DNA of 64,000 nucleotides from Buchnera aphidicola (Pseudoregma panicola) (GTDB lineage Bacteria; Pseudomonadota; Gammaproteobacteria; Enterobacterales; Enterobacteriaceae): NCBI RefSeq assembly GCF_039376655.1, contig NZ_CP135000.1, positions 348,899 to 412,898 of the forward strand, read 5' to 3'. Shown piece by piece: positions 59,334 to 64,000 of this stretch (position 1 is its first letter; each line of letters starts with the position of its first letter). The notes under the pieces were generated by a model. It saw only the letters and a program-made list of their open reading frames with translations, ran no database searches and was not told where the DNA came from. The position numbers and the translations under genes were made by a program.

Positions 59334-60554
59334 ATGAAAAAAATTAAAATTCCAATATATTTAGATTATGCAGCTACTACTCCAGTAGATAAAAAAGTAG
59401 CAAAAATTATGTTAAAATACTTAACAAAAAATAGTAATTTTGGAAATTCTGCATCTAGATCACACAAATTTGGATGGATAGCAGAAGAAGCTGTAGACAT
59501 AGCAAGAGAAAATATATCAAGTTTAATAAATGCAGATCCAAAAGAAATAATATTTACATCTGGAGCTACAGAATCAATAAATTTAGCTATTAAAGGAATA
59601 ATGAAATTTTATAAAAATAGAGGAAATCATATAATAACTAGTAAAACAGAACACAAAGCAGTATTAGATACATGTAGATATTTAGAAAATAAAAAATGCA
59701 CAGTTACTTATATAACACCTAAAAAAAACGGAATTATAAAAACTAAAGATATACTAAAAAATATAAACAAAAATACATTATTAGTTTCAATAATGCATGT
59801 TAATAATGAAACAGGAATAATACAAGATATAAAAAAAATAAGTAAAATATGTAAAAAAAAAAAAATATTTTTTCATGTAGATGCCACACAAAGTGTTGGA
59901 AAAATAAAAATAGATTTAAAAAAAACTAAAATAGATCTAATGTCTTTTTCATCTCATAAAATATACGGACCTAAAGGAATAGGAGCTCTATTTATTAGGA
60001 AAAAACCTAGAATAAGAATATCTCCACAAATTCATGGTGGAGGGCACGAAAGAGGAATGAGATCAGGAACTTTACCAGTGCATCAAATTGTTGGAATGGG
60101 TGAAGCATTTAAAATAGCAAAAAAAAAAATAAAATCAGAAAATATTAAATTAAAAAAATTAAGAAATATATTATGGAAAAAAATAAAAAATATAGAAGAA
60201 ATATATTTGAATAGTGATTTGAAAAAAACCTCCCCACATATATTAAATATAAGTTTTAATTATATAGAAGGAGAATCTATAATAATGGCATTAAAAGATC
60301 TAGCTGTATCATCAGGATCCGCATGTACATCTGCTAGCTTAGAACCTTCATATGTACTAAAATCTATGGGTATAAAAACAGAATTAGCACATAGTTCTAT
60401 AAGATTTTCATTTGGAAGATTTACTAAAAAAGAAGAAATATATTATGCTGCAAATATAATACATAAGTCAGTAAAGAAATTAAGAAAATTGTCTCCATTA
60501 TGGGAAATGTTTAAACAAGGAATAAATGTAGAAAAAATTAATTGGAAAACATAA
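59334..60554 (+). CDS. iscS: Cysteine desulfurase IscS
   Basis: 406 residues (E. coli 404). PLP enzyme giving sulfur to IscU and to TusA for tRNA thiolation. [12 protein letters not shown] at the start, [12 protein letters not shown] near 75, PLP-lysine in [18 protein letters not shown] near 205, catalytic loop Cys in [19 protein letters not shown] near 328, and C-terminal [18 protein letters not shown]. iscR, which would precede it, is absent; the 59140-59333 spacer has a TATAAT (59227-59232) as a possible -10 box. Confidence 0.97.
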   Translation: MKKIKIPIYLDYAATTPVDKKVAKIMLKYLTKNSNFGNSASRSHKFGWIAEEAVDIARENISSLINADPKEIIFTSGATESINLAIKGIMKFYKNRGNHIITSKTEHKAVLDTCRYLENKKCTVTYITPKKNGIIKTKDILKNINKNTLLVSIMHVNNETGIIQDIKKISKICKKKKIFFHVDATQSVGKIKIDLKKTKIDLMSFSSHKIYGPKGIGALFIRKKPRIRISPQIHGGGHERGMRSGTLPVHQIVGMGEAFKIAKKKIKSENIKLKKLRNILWKKIKNIEEIYLNSDLKKTSPHILNISFNYIEGESIIMALKDLAVSSGSACTSASLEPSYVLKSMGIKTELAHSSIRFSFGRFTKKEEIYYAANIIHKSVKKLRKLSPLWEMFKQGINVEKINWKT

Positions 60555-60598
60555 AATTATAATAATTAATAAAAAACATTAGGATAAACATAAATAAA

Positions 60599-60994
60599 AT
60601 GTCTTATAGTAAAAAAGTTATAGATCATTATGAAAATCCAAGAAATGTAGGATCTTTTTCCACTAAAGAAAAAAATGTTGGTACTAGTTTAGTGGGAGCT
60701 CCAGCATGTGGTGATGTTATGAAACTTCAAATTAGAGTAAATAAAAAAGGAATTATAGAAGATGCATGTTTTAAAACATATGGATGTGGATCTGCTATTG
60801 CATCAAGTTCTTTAATGACTGAATGGATAAAAGGAAAAACTTTAAATCAAGCAAAAAAAATAAAAAATACAAAAATAGTAAAAGAACTAAGTCTTCCTCC
60901 TGTAAAAATACATTGTTCTATATTAGCAGAAGAAGCAATAAAAAATGCAATATCTGATTATAATAAAAAACAAAAAAAAATAAAAAATAAGTAA
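60599..60994 (+). CDS. iscU: Fe-S cluster scaffold IscU
   Basis: 131 residues (E. coli 128). The three cluster cysteines and His are present: GAPACGDVMKLQI near 34 (Cys, Asp), YGCGSAIASSS near 60, and LPPVKIHCSILAEEAI near 100 with the LPPVK motif that HscA recognises in E. coli. Keeping LPPVK although hscA is not in this cluster is notable. 44 nt after iscS. Confidence 0.97.
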   Translation: MSYSKKVIDHYENPRNVGSFSTKEKNVGTSLVGAPACGDVMKLQIRVNKKGIIEDACFKTYGCGSAIASSSLMTEWIKGKTLNQAKKIKNTKIVKELSLPPVKIHCSILAEEAIKNAISDYNKKQKKIKNK

Positions 60995-61008
60995 AATTAA
61001 TAATATAT

Positions 61009-61031
61009 GTGCTGAATTTTTTTTTCAGCAC
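61009..61031 (+). terminator. Hairpin between iscU and hscB, at the place of iscA
   Basis: GTGCTGAA (61009-61016) and TTCAGCAC (61024-61031) pair perfectly around seven T. Four of eight pairs are G-C, making it one of the stronger short stems in the window. No T-run follows; it may separate or stabilise the iscSU part of the transcript. Confidence 0.5.
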
Positions 61032-61055
61032 TATAAAATAAAAATAAGAAAAAAT

Positions 61056-61553
61056 ATGAACTACTTTAAAATTTTTAACATAAAAGAAGAATTTAAAATT
61101 AATTATAATAAGTTGTCAAAAAATTTTCATAAACTTCAAAGAAAATTTCATCCAGATATGAACATAAATATAGATGATAAAAATATAAAAAATAAATCTT
61201 CAGAAATAAATATAGCATACAGAATTTTAAAAAATCCTATAAAAAGAGCAGAATATATTATAAAAATAAATTGTTCTAAAAATATATATGAAGAAAATAT
61301 ATGTAATAAAAAATTCTTATTATATTTTTTTAAAATAAATAAAAAAATAGAAAATTTAGAAAAAAATATTAGAAAAAATAAAAAAAAAATAAACAAAATA
61401 TTAGAAAAAATAAAAGTAAAAAAAAAAAAATATTATAAAAAAATAGAAAAATATATTAAAAATAAAAAATGGATAAAATCTAAAAATATTTTAATAAAAA
61501 TAAAATTCTTAAATAAAATTCTAAAAAAAAAATGTTATAATAAAAAAATATAA
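61056..61553 (+). CDS. hscB: J-domain co-chaperone HscB
   Basis: 165 residues (E. coli 171). MNYFKIFNIKEEFKINY matches the N-terminus, the J-domain HPD is present in KLQRKFHPDMN near residue 33, and AYRILKNPIKRAEYIIKI near 60 follows. The C-terminal helical IscU-binding domain (75-165) is almost all Lys, Ile and Asn. Normally hscA comes next, but only 42 nt separate it from fdx. It may work with DnaK, or hscA may be elsewhere. Confidence 0.92.
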   Translation: MNYFKIFNIKEEFKINYNKLSKNFHKLQRKFHPDMNINIDDKNIKNKSSEINIAYRILKNPIKRAEYIIKINCSKNIYEENICNKKFLLYFFKINKKIENLEKNIRKNKKKINKILEKIKVKKKKYYKKIEKYIKNKKWIKSKNILIKIKFLNKILKKKCYNKKI

Positions 61554-61595
61554 TATTATTAAAAAATAAATTAATATTAAAAATAAGGAGTTAAT

Positions 61596-61925
61596 ATGCC
61601 ACAAATTTTGTTTTTACCTAATAAAATAATTTTACCTTATGGAGCTAAAATACATACAAAAATAGGAGAAACTATACTAAATGCTGCATTAAAAAATAAT
61701 ATACAAATTGAACATGCATGTGAAAAATCTTGCGCATGCACAACATGTCATTGCATAATAAAAAGTGGTTTTTCTTCTCTTTCAAAATGTTCAGAAAAAG
61801 AAGAAGATACATTAGATAAAGCTTGGAAAGTAGAAGAAAAAAGTAGATTATCTTGTCAAGCAAAAATTGGCAAAAAAAATATTGTAGTAGAAATACCATA
61901 TTATTCTTCCAACTATACTAAATAA
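61596..61925 (+). CDS. fdx: 2Fe-2S ferredoxin of the isc system
   Basis: 109 residues (E. coli 111). Cluster cysteines in [18 protein letters not shown] near residues 39-52 (Cys42, 48, 51 pattern) and [10 protein letters not shown] near 86. AAGGAG ribosome-binding site 7 nt before the ATG, the best of the isc genes. Donates electrons for cluster assembly on IscU; Fpr in this window is a possible reductant. Convergent with der, 12 nt apart. Confidence 0.96.
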   Translation: MPQILFLPNKIILPYGAKIHTKIGETILNAALKNNIQIEHACEKSCACTTCHCIIKSGFSSLSKCSEKEEDTLDKAWKVEEKSRLSCQAKIGKKNIVVEIPYYSSNYTK

Positions 61926-61937
61926 AAAATATTTTAA

Positions 61938-63323
61938 TTAAACATAAGGATTATTATTTTTTTTAAAAAAAATTTTTAAAGGAATACCTTTCAAATTTAA
62001 ATATTTAATAAAAGAATTCACTAAATATTTTTTATATGAAAATAATAAACCTTCTGTTCTATTACCATGTATTAATATTCTAAAAGGTTTTTTAGAAATT
62101 AAATTTGCATATTTTAATCTTATTTTCTTTTTATTATATAAAGGAGGTTTATGACTATTAACAATCTTCTTTAATATTCTAGTTAAAATAGAAGAAGAAT
62201 AATTTTTTTTTAATAAAATGTTAATATTATTAACAGCTTTAAATATAGAAAACAAATTTTGTTTTTTTTTAGCAGATATAAAAAAACAATCTACAAAAAT
62301 AAATTTTTTTAAAAAAATATTTAAAATATTTTTATATTTGATTTTTTTTTTAAAAGATAACAAGTCCCACTTATTTATAACTATAAAAAAACATTTTTCA
62401 AAAAAAATAATATTATTTATTAAAAAAAAATCTTGTTTAGATATTTCACAAGTAGAATCTAAAGTTAACATTACAATATCACTATTTTTAATACAATCAA
62501 TAGATTTTTTTATAGAAATGTTTTCAACTTTAGAACAAACATTTTTAAATCTTCTAACTCCAGCTGTGTCAATAAAAATATATCTATTATTTTTATAATA
62601 AAAACAAATTTCAGTACTATCAGTAGTAGTACCAGGATATTCATCTGTTATAACACGACTTTCATTTAAAATAGAATTTATAAAAGTAGATTTTCCAACA
62701 TTAGGTTTTCCTAATATAGATATTTTTATAAAATCATAATAACAATTTTTTATTACATTCCTATTTTTTAATAAATAGAAATCACCTATATATTTATTAT
62801 AATTAACAAAAAAATTTTTATTAATAAAAAATGGAACTATATGATCATGTAATAAACTTCTAATTCCAAAATTTTTTTGACAAGAAGTAAAAAAAATATC
62901 TTTAAAACCCAAGGAATAAAAATCTAAATTATAATTAGAAAAATTAAAATTTTCAGATTTATTTACTATTAAGAAAATCTTTTTATTATATCTTCTTAAA
63001 ATTTTAGAAATTTTTATATCTAAAAAAGTAATTCCATCATAAGCATCTACCACGAATAAAATTAGATTAGAATTATTTATATAAGAAAAAATATTTTTCT
63101 CTATTTTCTTAAGTAAATTAGAATTATTAACTTCTTTTATACCAGCTGTATCAGAAATAAAAAAACATTTATTATCAGATGTACAAAAACAAGCAATATT
63201 AGAATCTACAGTAAAATTACTACAATTCGTAGAAATAGAAGAATTTTCATTTATTAACATATTAAATAAAGAAGATTTACCAACATTAGTTCTTCCAACT
63301 AATGAAACATAATTTTTTAACAT
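61938..63323 (-). CDS. der: Ribosome-assembly GTPase Der (EngA)
   Basis: 461 residues from the ATG at 63323 (E. coli 490); TGAGAT lies just before it. An open frame extends upstream to 63434 and into the repeats but is not conserved. Two tandem G domains: first GRTNVGKSSLFN near 9, DTAGIKE near 59, and NKSE instead of NKxD near 121; second GKPNVGKSTFIN near 203, PGTTTDSTEI near 232, DTAGVRRFK near 254, NKWD near 315. A C-terminal KH-like domain with KKPFRILIHGNRTEGL near 425. Functions in 50S maturation. Confidence 0.95.
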   Translation of the reverse strand: MLKNYVSLVGRTNVGKSSLFNMLINENSSISTNCSNFTVDSNIACFCTSDNKCFFISDTAGIKEVNNSNLLKKIEKNIFSYINNSNLILFVVDAYDGITFLDIKISKILRRYNKKIFLIVNKSENFNFSNYNLDFYSLGFKDIFFTSCQKNFGIRSLLHDHIVPFFINKNFFVNYNKYIGDFYLLKNRNVIKNCYYDFIKISILGKPNVGKSTFINSILNESRVITDEYPGTTTDSTEICFYYKNNRYIFIDTAGVRRFKNVCSKVENISIKKSIDCIKNSDIVMLTLDSTCEISKQDFFLINNIIFFEKCFFIVINKWDLLSFKKKIKYKNILNIFLKKFIFVDCFFISAKKKQNLFSIFKAVNNINILLKKNYSSSILTRILKKIVNSHKPPLYNKKKIRLKYANLISKKPFRILIHGNRTEGLLFSYKKYLVNSFIKYLNLKGIPLKIFFKKNNNPYV

Positions 63324-63423
63324 ATAAATCTCAAAAAAAAATAAAATAAAATACATTAAATCATAAAAATTAATAAAATAAAATTTCTTTTTATTATATA
63401 TATAAAATATATTAAAAAAAAAC

Positions 63424-63837
63424 ATATTAATCAATTAACTAATATATAATATATTAATTAAATATTGTCTTTTATTATTATATTAATCAATTAACTAATA
63501 TATAATATATTAATTAAATATTGTCTTTTATTATTATATTAATCAATTAACTAATATATAATATATTAATTAAATATTGTCTTTTATTATTATATTAATC
63601 AATTAACTAATATATAATATATTAATTAAATATTGTCTTTTATTATTATATTAATCAATTAACTAATATATAATATATTAATTAAATATTGTCTTTTATT
63701 ATTATATTAATCAATTAACTAATATATAATATATTAATTAAATATTGTCTTTTATTATTATATTAATCAATTAACTAATATATAATATATTAATTAAATA
63801 TTGTCTTTTATTATTATATTAATCAATTAACTAATAT
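63424..63837. repeat. 56-bp tandem repeat array, seven perfect copies plus a partial
   Basis: A 56-bp unit beginning at 63431, 63487, 63543, 63599, 63655, 63711 and 63767 is repeated with no mismatch I can find; an eighth copy from 63823 breaks off after 15 bases. Each unit holds a 17-base palindrome TAATATATAATATATTA and only four G or C. There are no spacers of varying sequence, so it is not a CRISPR array. It lies upstream of der in a gene-free stretch. Confidence 0.98.
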
Positions 63838-64000
63838 TTTTTATGTAGAAAATATATTTTACTATAACTTTATCTGTAGAAATTTTTTTGTACTTTTAGT
63901 TAAATATTTTTTAACTTAAATATTTATATTTAACTAATATATTATTTAATTTTTTATTTTTTTATATATTTTGTTTTTATTTGTTTGGGATATTTTTTAT
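63838..64000. other. Gene-free A/T-rich end of window
   Basis: No gene or RNA recognised. TGTAGAAA occurs twice, in an ATGTAGAAAAT and a CTGTAGAAATT context, and TTAACT/AGTTAA-like words recur. No good DnaA box (TTATCCACA) is present; TTATCTGTA is a poor match. From memory, Buchnera maps place mnmG and the origin region next to der, so this may be origin-proximal, but the sequence alone does not prove it. Confidence 0.5.

Noticed and set aside
63424-63837. CRISPR array at the end of the window
   Set aside because: All 56 bases of each unit are identical, with no variable spacers, and no cas gene is nearby.
63838-64000. Replication origin with DnaA boxes
   Set aside because: No match better than six of nine to TTATCCACA was seen; the origin idea rests on remembered gene order only.

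Overview
The window is chromosome from a very AT-rich, strongly reduced gammaproteobacterial insect endosymbiont. Its layout points to a Buchnera-type aphid symbiont. The rRNA operon is split: tRNA-Glu and 23S sit directly downstream of aroE with no 16S. Enterobacterial gene blocks are kept but have lost many members. Essential amino-acid genes are retained (aroE, aroB, aroK, dapF, ilvC, ilvD). Proteins are Lys/Asn/Ile-rich, and long A/T runs occur inside and between genes. The genus assignment is inference from gene content and order; no search was run.

Layout. 1-1.45 kb: 5' part of 23S rRNA, a boxA, tRNA-Glu and a good sigma70 promoter, all on the minus strand. 1.5-4.5 kb: aroE-tsaC (minus) and def-fmt (plus), closed by a 16-bp hairpin. 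4.5-23.9 kb: one long minus-strand block with the alpha, spc, S10 and str ribosomal operons and then tusBCD; it also carries rpoA, secY, tuf and fusA. 24-27.5 kb: aroK-aroB-rpe-trpS. 27.8-39.4 kb: tRNA-Ser, nfuA, bioH, ssb, dusA, dnaB, gshB-yqgE-ruvX-hemW, trmB, yggX, sbcB, tRNA-Asn, tRNA-Ile2 and rph. 39.5-50.2 kb: rpsF-rpsR-rplI, miaA, pgi, orn, tRNA-Gly, rpmE, hslVU, fpr, epmA and a 505-residue protein I cannot assign. 50.3-59.2 kb: dapF, tRNA-Pro, tRNA-His, rho, trxA, rep, ilvC, ilvD and tRNA-Trp. 59.3-64 kb: a reduced isc cluster (iscS, iscU, hscB, fdx), der, and an array of perfect 56-bp tandem repeats.

How the parts work together. Most genes serve translation: ribosomal proteins, elongation factors, formylation and deformylation, tRNA modification by TsaC, TusBCD, MiaA, DusA and TrmB, and EF-P modification by EpmA. 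The rest supply aromatic, branched-chain and lysine/DAP intermediates for the host, Fe-S cluster assembly (IscS, IscU, HscB, Fdx, NfuA), redox (Fpr, TrxA, GshB) and replication (DnaB, SSB, Rep). Pathway partners not seen here must lie elsewhere or be lost.

Main points for a second look: (1) the unassigned 505-residue gene with clearly less AT-extreme sequence; (2) seven perfect 56-bp tandem repeats beside der, where the origin region may lie; (3) nfuA and miaA, each broken by a frameshift exactly at an A11 or A10 tract and each restored by one added A; (4) extreme in-frame A17 and A15 runs in def and hemW; (5) an isc cluster without iscR, iscA or hscA but with an HscB that keeps HPD; (6) unusual tRNA and active-site residues.
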